Assembly: GCA_011947345.1 (NCBI GenBank)
Contig: JAAVTG010000200.1
Coordinates: forward strand, 39,735-103,734
DNA length: 64,000 nucleotides
Direction of reading: 5' to 3'
From: Phytophthora quininea
Lineage: Eukaryota; Oomycota; Peronosporomycetes; Peronosporales; Peronosporaceae
The stretch's first letter is position 1, and every line of letters begins with the position of its first letter. Both the position numbers and the translations under genes were made by a program. The notes under the pieces are model-generated. The model was not told where the DNA came from, ran no database searches, and worked only from the letters and a program-made list of their open reading frames with translations. Shown here one piece after another: positions 1 through 11,400 of the stretch.

Positions 1-149
1 AGCTGTTTCGACCCGGAACAGGTCGGGAACCAAATTTCATCGGGTGGTGGAGATGTTTGGGCTGTTTACCGATCGATTGGATTCCTGCAGACTTTTCGTT
101 CCCTGTAGTCGTCGGTATGCTATTGATGAATATTTCCGCTTTTGACGTA

Positions 150-590
150 CTAAGCTTATTCTCTTGACTTTTTGCGAGCAATGACTGGCAGTAATGACGG
201 CCTTCTCGATCCACACTAAACAAGGCTTTTGGCATAATCCACTGACCATGTTCAGGCTGCATTTGGGAGAAGGTTCGATACTTTGTGGTCAAATGAAAGC
301 TCGGACAGCCACCGAAGTATTGGAAGATTCCAGACTGGCAAACGACAGACATTGCTTTATGGAAAGCGTCGCTCCAGTGTCCACGTACTGGTGGAAGCGG
401 ATAATGGAGTGCAACAATTTCTGAGATGACGTCCAATCGGCCCACTTTCGTGAGATCACTGACAGTCGAGGCTGCAAGTTCATCGTCGTATTGGAGACGC
501 CCACTAATCAGCATGTACTCGATCACTTCGGGATTCGGACAGCCAGCCGTACAGTCCAAAACGAAAAGGGATGTTAGTCTTGTTTCTTCG
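150..590 (-). pseudogene. Ankyrin-family gene relic (copy A)
   Basis: Read on the minus strand, about 290-540 gives a protein segment (SDLTKVGRLD, IVALHYPLP, HWSDAFHKAMS) that parallels the better preserved ankyrin-type copies at 16764-18410 and 32522-34458 (SDLAKGGRLD, IVALHSPLP, HWIEAFHQAMS). Toward lower coordinates the match fades and frames change. No start codon or full repeat array is left. I see a degenerate fragment of the dispersed ankyrin family, not a working gene. The 250 bases before the next element (600-852) hold no gene; they include a short hairpin-like inverted repeat at about 693-712. Confidence 0.6.
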
Positions 591-852
591 TAGAAAATAT
601 CAATCAATCTGTCGTCAGTTCATACCCATCTAGCTGTCAACTTCATGCGAAATGGCCAACACATCACACTTGGCATTCGTATCCAAATGGATATTTTCAC
701 GTTAGTGAAAATAGGTTTTCAAGTGGAAGGAGAAAATCGAAACCAACGCAGAAGACGTAACCACTAAGAGGCCGTAGAGCAGGAGCAGAGTTAGTTTTCG
801 ATTTACTTCGCCGCGGTTTAACACAACAACCAAGTTATCAGCTATCTCCAAG

Positions 853-2880
853 ATGGTGCGCCTCTCGTCCCGCTCCTTCCTCTTTCTATTGCCGGAATTT
901 GTCGAAGAAGACTTCGACTATCCATTCTATGCGAAGGTGCTTCGGATTGAACAAGATGTGGTGTCGTATCGGAGACTTGAAGGTGGAGAGGGCACAATTT
1001 CCCGTCCCATGGCAGCCGACAACGTGGTCTCAGCGCAAGAGGTAAACAAAGCACACAGAAGATCTCTCCTGAGGCGTCCAGTGTCGATGAAGACAGCTGA
1101 AGCGGTCCACTATGGACAAGTCGTAGCCGTGGATGGCGACAAGGTATCTGTCCGATCTCACGAGCAGCTTTTCTCGGTGTCGTCGGAATCTGTTGCTATC
1201 GTTCCACCTGTGGTAGCTCTAACCCTCGAGCACGTTCAGTTCGATTGCAACGACTGGAGCTCGGATGAAATTGATTTGATCGAATCGTCCATCCTCAATC
1301 GGGTTCTTGGGCGCGAAGGGGCGCAGTTCTAACAACTTACCAGAAATATTGGATGGTTTGATACTAGAAGAGAGCCATCCCTCGTCGGCAAAGGCATGTC
1401 GATGGATAGACCCGCGGTCGGGCGAGTTAGTACAGTTCTCGCTACAACACGCAGTCGATTTTGCATTTTTCGTCGATGGCGGTGTAGCTCTAGTGCCGTC
1501 ATCGGTAGGGCACTCGTTCTGCCGCCCTCCGGTGGTTGACGTGTCAATTTCAGAAGGGCCGAGCCTACAAGGTTCGGTCGGTGATGGGAATACACTGTTT
1601 GACCCGTTCCAAGATGATGACGATTCTCCACAAGACAGTTCTGAAGCAAACCATGCGTCTTCTCGGTCCCAGCCACTCAATCGCGGTGAGAAACGAGCTC
1701 ATGACTCCTACAGAGACCAAGCTGACATCGGTCGAAAACGACAACGAACAGCTCTTGACCGTGACGCTCTCATCGTGGAAAAACTCAGTGGCGACCCTGA
1801 CCTCTTAGAGCGCTTTCTAACTATGAGGCGGCGCACGAATGACTCTGACAGTAGCCAAGCGCACGTCGCTCAAAACGTCGCTGTGGTTGCAGCAGAGCCA
1901 AGATCGATCACTTCCAAGAAGCCGGCAGCAACGTCAAAATACTCTTTCACCCCCGAGCGGAACAAGTGGACGTTCACGAACGGGTGACCTCAGCAAAGCA
2001 CAAAGGTAAGTCTGCTACTGTGTTTGTTAAAAGCATGCTACGGTCCGAGCACGTCAACTTCAAGCCATTACCGGGAGTTTGCACGCGCGCGTATGACATT
2101 CGATTCGGATCGAGTGGCCTGTCGATTAGGCACTTCGCGAGGCTGTCGCAAGACGGGCGGATGGCGTGGTTAGAAGCTGGTGGTTCCAACTTTGACAATC
2201 TGTCCGCCACGGCAGAGTTTGCGCCGGCCAAACCCGCCAGTACTATTGACGACGTTGTGGACTGCACAAAGGTATTCCTGACCTATACACGCGAGTTTTG
2301 CTGCACTGAATTGGTGACGTTGGTTGAAGTCGTGGTGGAATTTATCGAGCATAGCTTGATGAGGGTCAACTGGACTGCGGCTGAGCTTCCGTCGCTAGTC
2401 TACTGGATTAACGACTTGTTGGAAGACTTTCGTGGCGCGGTTGAGGTCAACGGAGATGTTCACGCGGTGCAACGTCGATGTTCAACTGATGATCGCCTAC
2501 TCCGGGATCTGATGTTCGTTAAAATACACCGACAGCTAGAAGGAATGCAGAAAGGTGTGGACGCCGTCGGGCCGATTGTACAAGCGATACAGCGCCCTGC
2601 GAATCAAATCAAGTCGTCGAACGCTAGGGAAGGAAAGAAGAGACTCGGCCGAATCCCAAAAGATGTCTTGCGCCAACTCCCTCAGGCGGTCGACCCCGCA
2701 TCCGGCAGCACTCGAAGTCTCTGCATGCGCTTCTTGTCCAAAGTTGGCTGTACGACGGATAGTGATGGATGCTGCCCGAGCGAACATGGTCATTTCGTTC
2801 CGAAGAAGTTGCCACATGTAGTAAAACAAGAGATTGGCAGGCGGTTTGGTGGTTTGAAAGACGAGTACGTGCAACTGTGA
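853..2880 (+). pseudogene. Gag-like ORF of the DIRS-like element, frame-broken
   Basis: The reading frame runs 853-1332, continues in another frame over 1307-1987, and returns to the first frame over 1966-2880. The middle part is acidic and serine-rich with a basic KRAHDSYRDQ...GRKRQR patch that could serve nuclear entry. The last part (about 300 residues) ends with a Cys-Cys-Cys-His-like cluster near 2725-2800 (C-x7-C, then CC..EHGH), which fits a nucleic-acid-binding Gag zinc motif. The assignment as Gag rests on its position upstream of RT and on the zinc cluster, not on a recognised domain. The two frame changes could be decay or base-calling errors. Confidence 0.55.
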
Positions 2881-2901
2881 ATCCCCAAGGGAAGATCGGC
2901 A

Positions 2902-5240
2902 GTGCGTCTTCCTCGGGCTGATCACCAAGTGCAGCACTGCACGAAGAAAGCGAATACCAAGCAGCACCAAAGGGATCGTGATTTATCTCACGCTGCCCAA
3001 CACGATAAGGTCGCGATATCGACGGATTGCAAGATCGACATGGTAGCCTGTCCCGAGAATATTGCACGTAGTGTGGTAATACCACACTGCAAGAGGCAGT
3101 CTGCTGGAAGTCCAGGTGGTTGTCGGTCGAGGCATCGTCGTCAAGTAAGATTTGAAGGCCAGAGCAAAGGTGGTGATGTCGGTCACTGTCGGGTACCTGC
3201 TAGTACGACCGGCATCGACATGGGAGAACGAGAACTCCTAGGTAGCCACGTGAGGACTTGCTCTGATCCGAACATGATTAGTCGTCGTTTTGATGTCGAC
3301 AAAGAGGATCATGGTTCCAGCATATTGACTGTACTGACAAGGCGGTCGGCAAAAATGATCCAAGCAACGCTTGAAGAAGAGTTATTCCGGCATGAGATCA
3401 AGTTATCGGTCGACCACAGGCAGTATGGATTCAGAAGATCTCGGACTCCCGTCGTCTCTGGTTGTGAGATCGATAAGACAGCGTGCGCGTCACTGACACA
3501 AATTATCATGCCTCGAAATATGAGTTTAGAGGAAGCCACACGATTTTTACGCGGAGAAGATATGAATGACTCCAGGCCAAACAAAGCTCTAGACCCAGAG
3601 CGACTACGTTTCGTGCTACATGGGTATCCGCACCTCGACCACTTACTCGACATTGCTACCCACGGTATTATTGCAAAATGGCGCGTAGGACCTGTTCCAA
3701 AACGACCACCGCCCAAGAATCACGGATCATGCAAGAAATATCTGCGGGCTGTCACCAGAAGCACTCGCGCAGGTCAAGACTCTGGTCAGTACATGGTTGT
3801 TGACGCGTCCCTTCTTGATCGGTGGCCTGAAGTTGTGTGCAGCCCACTTGGAGCGGTTGAAAGAAGGACGCCGACCCAGTCGACGAGGTCCGCCTCGTTC
3901 ACGATTTATCGTACCCAAAAGGTGACTCCGTGAATTCGGCATTTATCGTGGAGTCGGTGCCTAAACTGCGTTACCAATCAGTGGTAATGATTGCTCGCCG
4001 CATCGAACATCTTGCGCTCCAGGGCCACGTCGGTCGGATACGATTGCTGAAAGGCGACGTGAAAACCGCTTTTCGACATCTGAGCACCTGTGCAAGCCAA
4101 GTTTTTCGCATGGCTGCTCTCGTCCCCGAACTTGGCGTGCTGATTATTGATATGGCGGCACCTTTCGGTTGGTCTGGATCACCGCCTTGTTATGCGCTTT
4201 TCGGTCGTGCGATTTCGTGGCTTGTTGGTACCAATTCACCAGCATCAGTATCAAACTCTGCTGACGCTGATCCTTTCTTCCCATATGAATGGGTAGGTGA
4301 CCATGTTTTAATAGATCCAGATGTCGATGATAGATTGGCCCTGGCTGAAGCCACACTGCGGCACGCCATGCTGGCAGTGCTCGGACCTCGGTCCGTCAAC
4401 GAAGGAAAATTTTCGGAGTGGAGCACCGAACTAGTCGTATTGGGGTTACGATGGAATACAATACGTCGTACGGTGTCCATTCCAAGAGAGAAAATTGAAA
4501 AAGCGTGCGGAAGGGTCAGGGAAATGCTGAGCAAAGCGACATCCTCGAAGACAGCGTTCTACAAAGTTCTCGGATCGCTGCGCCACATCGCGATTTGTCT
4601 GCCCACTTCGAAGCCCTTCTACCAGCGTCTCCAATCCCAGTGTACTGCAGCGCCTCGATTTGGCAGAATTTTAGTTTCACAAGGTTCACGGGCTGATTTG
4701 CGGTGGTTCGAGCAGATTCTGAAGCACGGTTGCCTCGCCGAATTACCGCTGTCAATGTTCGGTCAGATGCCTGAACCGAACGTTGAACTATACATGGACG
4801 CATCAAACCAAGGTCTGGCAGTACTAGATCCTTCCTGCGACGAATTTCTCCAGGTCCCATTCGACAACGAAGAGCTACTGATGATCAACGGGCGTAACAT
4901 ATCTTTGGGTGAGTTTTCCATCAACGTGAGAGAGCACCTGTGCATCGCTCTAGCGGTGTGGGCATGGGGGACCAAATGGAATCAACAAGCTGCTGGTCGA
5001 CTCGTTCACATAAAATGCTGGAGTGATAACGCGACAGCAGTGGCATGGGCAAACAAGTTACACTCGGGAAACCTATACAGCCAGGAGATCAACCGCTGCA
5101 TCGGTCTAGCGGAAGCGTACTTCAATTTGCGCGTGACGACCGGTCACATTGCTGGTTCAAGCAACTGGATGGCTGACGCTGCTTCACGAGCTTGGACCGA
5201 GCCCCATGCTTCACGATGGACTAATTTTTCTTCGTGCTGG
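2902..5240 (+). pseudogene. Reverse transcriptase-RNase H of the DIRS-like element, frame-broken
   Basis: The first part (2902 to about 3860) carries the usual region N-terminal to the RT (LDPERLRFVLHGYPH, GQYMVVDASLLDRWPEV). The frame changes near 3860, after which HDLSYPKGDSVNSAF and DVKTAF follow, so one base is missing or extra there. Motif C, normally V/I-D-D, reads WVGDHV (about 4290-4305), so the first catalytic aspartate appears replaced by glycine. RNase H follows with ELYMDAS (about 4790), the INVREH glutamate region, WSDNATAV and a final HIAGSSNWMADAAS block (about 5150-5190). The enzyme would copy element RNA in the cytoplasm or nucleus; the motif change and frameshift argue it is inactive. 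Confidence 0.75.
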
Positions 5241-6299
5241 ACACAGATTCAAGTGCCGGTGACCTGCAGGAAACTTTACATCAGCTTCTCGAGTCACTTC
5301 AGTCCCGAGCGCTGGCCCCGACATCAGCAACACGATATAAAACCACGTGGACACAGTGGGCGAATTGGTGCGACCGACTCCAGTTATCGACATGGCTTCC
5401 CGAAGATCAGCGAAAACACTCCTATCAGCTTGCCCTTTTCGCCACCTATTGCTGGCGATATGGATGGGGACGAGCAACTACTGGTAACACTGCCTCCACC
5501 GTGTTGTCAAAAATTAGCCACATCTCGTGGCATCATAGGCGAGTGCTTGGCTACGGCGTCGGCCTCATGCCCGGCCACCAACTTGCTGTCACCGGGATGC
5601 GGCGGTCAGACCCACCAAGTAAACCCAAGGCCCCAGTCACTACCACAATCCTCAAATACCTGCACAAAACCCTCGACTTTGCGGACACCCAGCACCGAGT
5701 CATTTGGGGGCTTCGGTGCTGGGCTACTTCTATTTGCTCCGGCGATCGGAGTATTTAGCTATCGACACGAAAGTACATGCGTACGCAATTCAACGCTCGG
5801 ACGTGTCCTTTTTCGACAGTGAAGGACGGAACGCTGATACTCTACAACGGGTGCACTCAGTCGTCGTCCAATTTCGCGCGAGCAAGAACGATCAGTTTGG
5901 CGAAGGAACGAGCCGCAAGTTGCAACGATCCGGACAATTATGGTGCTGTCCAGTCCTCGCAGCATGGTACTTAGTTCAACATCATAACTCGCTCGGCGTG
6001 GCACGAGGAACGCTACTCTGCAAGATCGACAAAACAACGAACCTGCAAGTGAAGGACGTGGTCAAGGCAATAAAATCAGCAGCGCAAAAGCAGGGCGTAA
6101 CCCGGACGAATACGGGTCGCACTCGCTTCGGAGCGGCGGAGCGACAGCTTTGTTCAACGCGGGATTCGACAGTTTGGCGGTGAAGCTTTTCGGCAGGTGG
6201 AAGTCAGACGCCGTCGAGCGATACACTCGCATCGGCGACCGTCTAACATCGAGCATGGCACGAGAAATGTTGGCTGAAACTACATTGCAGCAAGTCTAG
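5234..6299 (+). pseudogene. Tyrosine recombinase of the DIRS-like element, frame-broken
   Basis: Three frames are needed: 5234-5758 (SAM-like N-terminal core-binding region, SATRYKTTWTQWANWC), 5704 to about 6110 (YFYLLRRSEYLAI, containing the first catalytic Arg region), and about 6110-6299 (YGSHSLRSGGATALF, then LFGRWKSDAVERYTR). The H-x-x-R pair and the likely nucleophile tyrosine in ERYTR are visible, so the active-site residues survive even though the frame does not. Such recombinases integrate a circular DNA copy without target duplication, which fits the absence of visible duplicated flanks. The stop codon is at 6297-6299. Confidence 0.75.
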
Positions 6300-6437
6300 G
6301 GGTACCTCCTCGCCACTCCCTGGCAGCTGAGGCGCTGCAATGAATTTTCTGTTTTGTGCCATCAATGGCACGCCCCGAGATGAAGCTACGAAGATTGAAA
6401 AAGTGCATTCGCTTCCATTCCAGAATTCGCCAGCACA

Positions 6438-8798
6438 ATGCCGACAAAGGAGTTAGTCAACGCCGAGATTTTCTGCGCCATTGTCGGCCAACTGAGGATT
6501 TTCTCGATGGACGTCAACGACGAGCAAACGGTGGAGGACTTGAAGATGTCGATCAAGGGCCAGATTTCGGAGTTGATCAGATGCGCTTCCAATGACTTGG
6601 AGCTCTACCTGACGAAGAAGGACAAGGACGACCCGACGTGGCTGCTGACGGAGAACGACGTGAAGAACGGAAAGACTGGTATCGATGGCTTCATGCTACT
6701 GAATGCAGGGGCTAAACTCTCGGATGTGGGGCTGTCCGCGAAGAAAGTAGCTAGAACAATTGCGGAGAGACAGAAAGCCGTTCATGGGGAGGGTGCTGTG
6801 CACGTACTTGTAGAGGATTCGTGGGCAAGGCTATTTCGTACTCTAGAATGGAAGGAGCCAAGGCGTCTTTGTTGGAGTTCTGGGTGCAATTGGCCATACC
6901 AAGGAGCGTCGGAACTTGCAGAAACTCTTTAGTGGCCGCTTGTCGATCATTACAATGCCTGGCAACAAGGCTCCTGCGACAAGCAGACTCACGGACTTAA
7001 TTTGGTCTTGAGTGGGTCCGAAACGGGCAAGTCGCGCATGCTTGATGAGATGAAGAGCCTGCTGTGTGGAGCTGCCGTGAGATCCGAAGACCAAACGCTA
7101 ATCGAGAGAATCAAGAGCGCATACGTGTTTCGTGTGACGTTCGAGAACGATACTCCCCAACTGGCACATTGCTAGACAGAGATATCCCAGAGTTTGACAT
7201 CAGCTACCGAATGCTTTACCAGCTCTCGGACAATCAATTGCCGTGGGGAGAGTTTACGGACAGATTGAGAAACAGTTCTCCGAAACGTCTCCGCATTGAA
7301 GCGGTGATTGAAATCCTGCAGAAGCTCGAGAAAATTAACGACTTGAAGAAGATGACGGTGATTTTGTGTGTGGATGGTCTTCAGCGACATTCGGTCGATG
7401 GCGCCAAAAGCAGTGACTTTTATCGCGTAATGAGTTCGATCTGCAACTTCCTGAATTCATCGAGAGCATTTGCTGTTTGTGTTTGTTCGTCAACAGTTCA
7501 AATGCCTGTCGAAGAAGTTCTTGGGATCCTTTCTCAGATGCGTGTATCTGGTTCCACCCCTCTTGCAGGGTAACGAAGTTGTAGCAACTAGAACACCGTT
7601 CGAGAAGCAGTTGGTGGGAGATATGGGAGGTCATGGTCGAGCACTAGAGGCATTGGAAACGGTGTTGCAAAGCCAAATGGAGCCTTTGGAGGCTATTGAT
7701 CCAGTCGACACTGTTGACCAGGTATACCAAGCGCTACAGCTCCAGTATGCCGACCTATTTGCTGCTTTGTCTGATCCAGACACCTGCCAAGAAGTGTTAA
7801 GCATAATCCTCTCGCAGCGTCGTTATGGATTGGCAGAACGCATTGGCGGCACCAATTTGTCAGCGGTCAGACTTGAAAGCTTGGGTTTGTTCCGATGGAC
7901 TCGTAAAAGCTGCTTGGAATGCCCCTTCATTCTTCTTGTGATGTTAATGCGGAGACTCCCCGACCTAGACACTTTCGACAAGCAGCTCACACGTTCGGTT
8001 TGGGAATGGCAGCGATTTGATCATTTCGTGGGGTTCTACCGTCGAATGAAATCCATTGCCTTCCACAATATGCCCGTCAGCCTATCCACATTTCACTATG
8101 GTGCTCGTTTCAGTACCATGCATAACGATGAAATCACAGAGCGGGAGTCACGGCACCTAGTGGAAGCAAAACACCATTACGATACCAACGCCATCTTGGG
8201 TGATTCCGTGTGCACCACAAATCGTGGCGATGTGAAGGTTTCAGATATGGACAAAGTCATCATCAACGGCGGCACAAGTGCTTCAGCTGGCGACGTATTT
8301 ACAAGAGTTCAATTGGAGACTGGATCTGGTCAAGTCCAGTGCAACGAAGTGACTCAATGCAAGTTACTGCAAACACAAGAGACGTTGAACGAAGTCGAGT
8401 ACGCCGAAGAGCGAGCCAACGCTGTGAATGGGTCGGATGTGTTCTTACTCATTACACCAGGCCAAGTCAGCGAATTTGATCTTCCTCCACGATGCGGAAT
8501 CGTTTCCATCGACGAGTTTCCCAACATTTTGGACCTTTCGCTAGCCGTGCGTACCGGAGTTTTATGGAGTTTTATGGAGCCGCCCAATATCAGCACAGTA
8601 CCATACGAGGAGCTTCGTTGGGTCGAAGGCTTGGGTGATGCAACAGCCCGTAAAATTGTGGACGAGAGGAAGAAGCGCCCGTTTTCAGATGTTGAAGACG
8701 CAGCGAGTCGATTGTTCGCAAACAAGAAAAGCAAGGCCGCGGATATTATTCGCTGTATGCACTGCGCGACAGTGGCAGCCGATACGCAATGCGAGTAA
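6438..8798 (+). pseudogene. Crinkler (CRN) family effector, frame-broken
   Basis: The N-terminus (from ATG 6438) has the CRN header: IVGQLRIFSMDV, VEDLKMSIK and the LYLTKK variant of the LFLAK host-translocation motif near 6600-6620, then a DWL-type region ending in HVLVEDS (about 6800). After a frame change comes a P-loop, GSETGKSR, at 7011-7037, belonging to the NTPase domain known in many CRNs. The 7064-7573 and 7470-8798 frames carry the rest of the NTPase (GGHGRALEALE near 7630) and a C-terminal part with a helix-hairpin-helix, WVEGLGDATARKIV, near 8620-8660. CRNs are proteins secreted by oomycetes that act in host nuclei. At least three frame changes interrupt this copy. They may be decay, or partly base-calling errors as in the neighbouring core genes. 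Confidence 0.8.
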
Positions 8799-8948
8799 AT
8801 GCGCACCCAGCCACTTGGTTCCAGATGCAACGAAGTCTTGGTAGTTGGTTCCAGGACTATTCAACAATTTGCTATTGGTGCGCATGACGTTCAGATTATT
8901 ATTCTCTTATATTTGTGGGTCGTGACTGAAGGCTGCTGTAGGGCATTC

Positions 8949-11256
8949 TCACTCCACGCTCGAAAATTTGTTATTTCCCTGAGTCTGACGATTGCTGCCA
9001 TTGTTGGAGACTTTGGCGATTCTAGAGCCGAATTGAATTGCTCGTTTGGCGAGACCCGCACAGCTTCGTAGCCCAAGTGTTTTCGCCACCACACGTAATG
9101 CTCGTTTGTCACCGACTCCACGGGGAAGATCAGCATCGCAGAGACTGGCGACAGGGAACGTGGCGATAGTTGACACGACGTGTTCATCTAGGTACGGGAA
9201 GCGAGCCTCTCGTCCATGAGCTGCAATGCAGCGATCGTCACGACCGAGGTTTCGTTTCCAGATTCGACCGAGATCCTTGTGCAGCTCAGCTCTTAGCGCC
9301 ACTTCACCACCGTTGATGAGTGCAGTGCGGTGTCGTCCATACCCAGCTAGCTGTTCGTCAGCACCAATGCCTACAAGCACGACTCGAGCTGAAGTCTGGT
9401 ACATTTCCTCTTCTGAGTTCTGTTTCCTTGTCGGTTCTTCTGCTGTGGTTGTTGCTGTCTTGTCTTGTTCGATTTTTGATCGATGAACTCGACAACACAG
9501 GAATGGAGACTCGCTCTTATCCTGCTGCTTCTTCGACAATAGATCCAATAAATCATCCAAGTGCGCTTCAGACTGAACCCCCATGTCTATCAACTTGGCT
9601 TGGTAACCTTGTAGCTCACGGACATCCACGACCTCAGCTCCAGAGTTATCAGCGAAAGACATTAATTTGTCAACTGCCCGCTGCATTTTGAAGCAGCAGC
9701 TCTTGCATACTCAAGCACGCAGCCAGGCTTCCATTTACGACCACAACGATGTACAGGACACAAGATCGTGTCTTCATTCGACACTTGATCTGCAAACAGG
9801 TTAATCGAGGCAATTTCCGTTTCTAATGTCCGTAGATCTCCTCGTTGTGGCTTGAGGAATGCATTCAGCTCTTCCAGCGTCGAGTTTTCTGCTTCAGCAT
9901 ATACTTTCGGTTCTCCGCGACCATGTGACAAGAACCAAAAGGCTGCTCCGATGTTAAAGTCCATGTGGGTATCGCACGGAGCCATCAGCGCTTGGACTTC
10001 GTTTTGTTTACTGGCAAGCTCTTCCCGACGAACATTGATACGAACTAGTCTCCACCGGCGCTTTGGATAGAGCGCACAGAGTTCCGAATGTGCCAGCTCA
10101 GCAGCACGGCGATCGGGCGAAGCGAAGTTTGAGTTCTCATCAAAACAGACAGTCAACAAATCCACAGATTCATCTACAGGGACGTGAAAGTGCGTGAGGG
10201 CTGCAAGAACTGCAGAGTCCAAGCCTCCAGAAAAGAGGACAGCAACTCGAGCTGTTGACGCGGGTCGAGAAGGAATAGACCGCACCCGCACTCCAACAGC
10301 ATTACTGAGCGCCACTAAAAGCTCCCTCGCAGAAGATATTAACTCGGTCGGGTCTTCAATACAATCCGGAACGAAAGGAAGCTCACAGACGAATCGATCC
10401 GTCGAAATGGTTGATAAAGAGGAAGGAATTAATTCCCCTAATATCTTGTACGGATGGAACTCCAAGCGATATGATGGTCGAGCTTGCAGATCCAGTACGA
10501 ACACTCCCGACGCTGGCAGTTCCTGATAGTTCAGTTCGTCATCGCCACCTTTTACCCCCACGGACATCAACACGAACTGCTTTAAATCACTCTGAGCAAA
10601 CTCCACTATATCCTCCTCAGCTTTAGCGACCAAATCTCCATCATCGCCATCACACTTGTACACCAAACTGCGACGGCCAAATCTATCGTGAGCAAAGTAC
10701 AATCTGTTGCTCTTGGCATGCAGCCACGACACCGCAAACGGTCCTCTCACTCGACGCAGGATCTCCACCACCGGATCTTCTTCCTTGAGCTGCTCTTCTG
10801 TCATCTTCTCCAATATTTCCCCTGCTGCTTGTAATTTCTCTGATAAATAAATTGTATCGCTGCCATGTAGTAAAACCTCCTCGTCCTGCTCTTCGTCGCT
10901 TGTGGTATCGACTGCCATCCCGAAAACTTCTCCATTCCAACTTAAAATATTGTAGGACGAATCCACTACCGGTTGAGGTACCAATCCGTCACCGCGGAGA
11001 TGTAACACTGCACTGCACATGGAGATGGCCCAAGCATCATTGTCGGCCTCTCCGATCGTTCGATCCAGTCGTTGAAAGTGATCAGGACCACGTTGGCACA
11101 GTCTCCGTTGGAGTTGGTCGTGGAATTTGGTATCTGCAATTGGTAGAGGATATTGTCAGGACTGTATAATACTTAGAGAAGATGCATAAGTTGCGGAATA
11201 CCGTCGTGAAGGCGGCGAGAAGCTAGAGGTGCTACGATCAAAGCAATGCCGCACAT
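8949..11256 (-). CDS. ASNSD1: Asparagine synthetase domain-containing protein 1 (ASNSD1-like)
   Basis: Exon 1 (11256-11202) starts MCGIALIV, giving the N-terminal catalytic-type Cys of class II glutamine amidotransferases. A 68-nt GT..AG intron (11134-11201) joins in phase to exon 2, which continues LCQRGPDHF and VLHLRG, matching the ASNSD1 N-terminus. The ATP-pyrophosphatase motif SGGLDS lies near 10214-10232, and VLVGIGADEQLAGY, RNLGRDDR, ARFPYLDE and QFGSRIAK follow in ASNSD1 order. The family resembles asparagine synthetase B, but its own reaction is not firmly known. The frame breaks once at a run of four T (9686-9689 on the plus strand); one more base would restore a continuous protein of about 745 residues. 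I read this as one gene with a probable base-call error. Confidence 0.9.
11202..11256 (-). CDS. ASNSD1: ASNSD1-like exon 1 (18 codons plus one base)
   Basis: This small exon is easily missed because the downstream frame alone offers a later Met at 11020. Reading from ATG 11256 gives MCGIALIVAPLASRRLHD, the glutamine-amidotransferase start with Cys2. The donor GTATTC begins at 11201 and the acceptor TTGCAG ends at 11134. The splice makes a GAT codon and enters the frame that carries QRGPDHF and VLHLRG. The intron contains an in-frame TAA if unspliced. Length and phase both fit, so I prefer this start. Confidence 0.8.
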
Positions 11257-11400
11257 GACGGCAAGAAATGCGTGGTGCAAGATGAATTTGAAAAATCGAT
11301 AAGGTGAATACTTTTGTGTAGTACGGTATAAGTTTGTCTGTTAGATTTAATATCCAAAATCACTTGGTGTTTGTATTGAGCAAGTTGAAGTTGGTAATTG

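Larger units (their letters stand above)
853..6299 (+). mobile_element. DIRS-like tyrosine-recombinase retrotransposon, decayed
   Basis: Three coding regions lie in the order expected for DIRS-type elements: a Gag-like ORF (853-2880), reverse transcriptase plus RNase H (2902 to about 5240) and a tyrosine recombinase (5234-6299). The order, the RT sequence style (an HDLSYPKG segment before DVKTAF) and the terminal HSLRSGG plus WKSD..ERYTR motif are what identify the superfamily. I found no integrase or protease of the LTR type and no LTRs. The inverted or split terminal repeats expected of DIRS elements were not located, so the outer borders are only the limits of coding sequence. Several frame changes and a damaged RT motif indicate that the copy is dead. 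Its end lies only 138 bases before a CRN header. Confidence 0.8.

Noticed and set aside
693..712. Hairpin as terminal repeat of the DIRS-like element
   Set aside because: The inverted repeat is internal to itself; I found no matching copy near 6300-6440, so it cannot be tied to the element.
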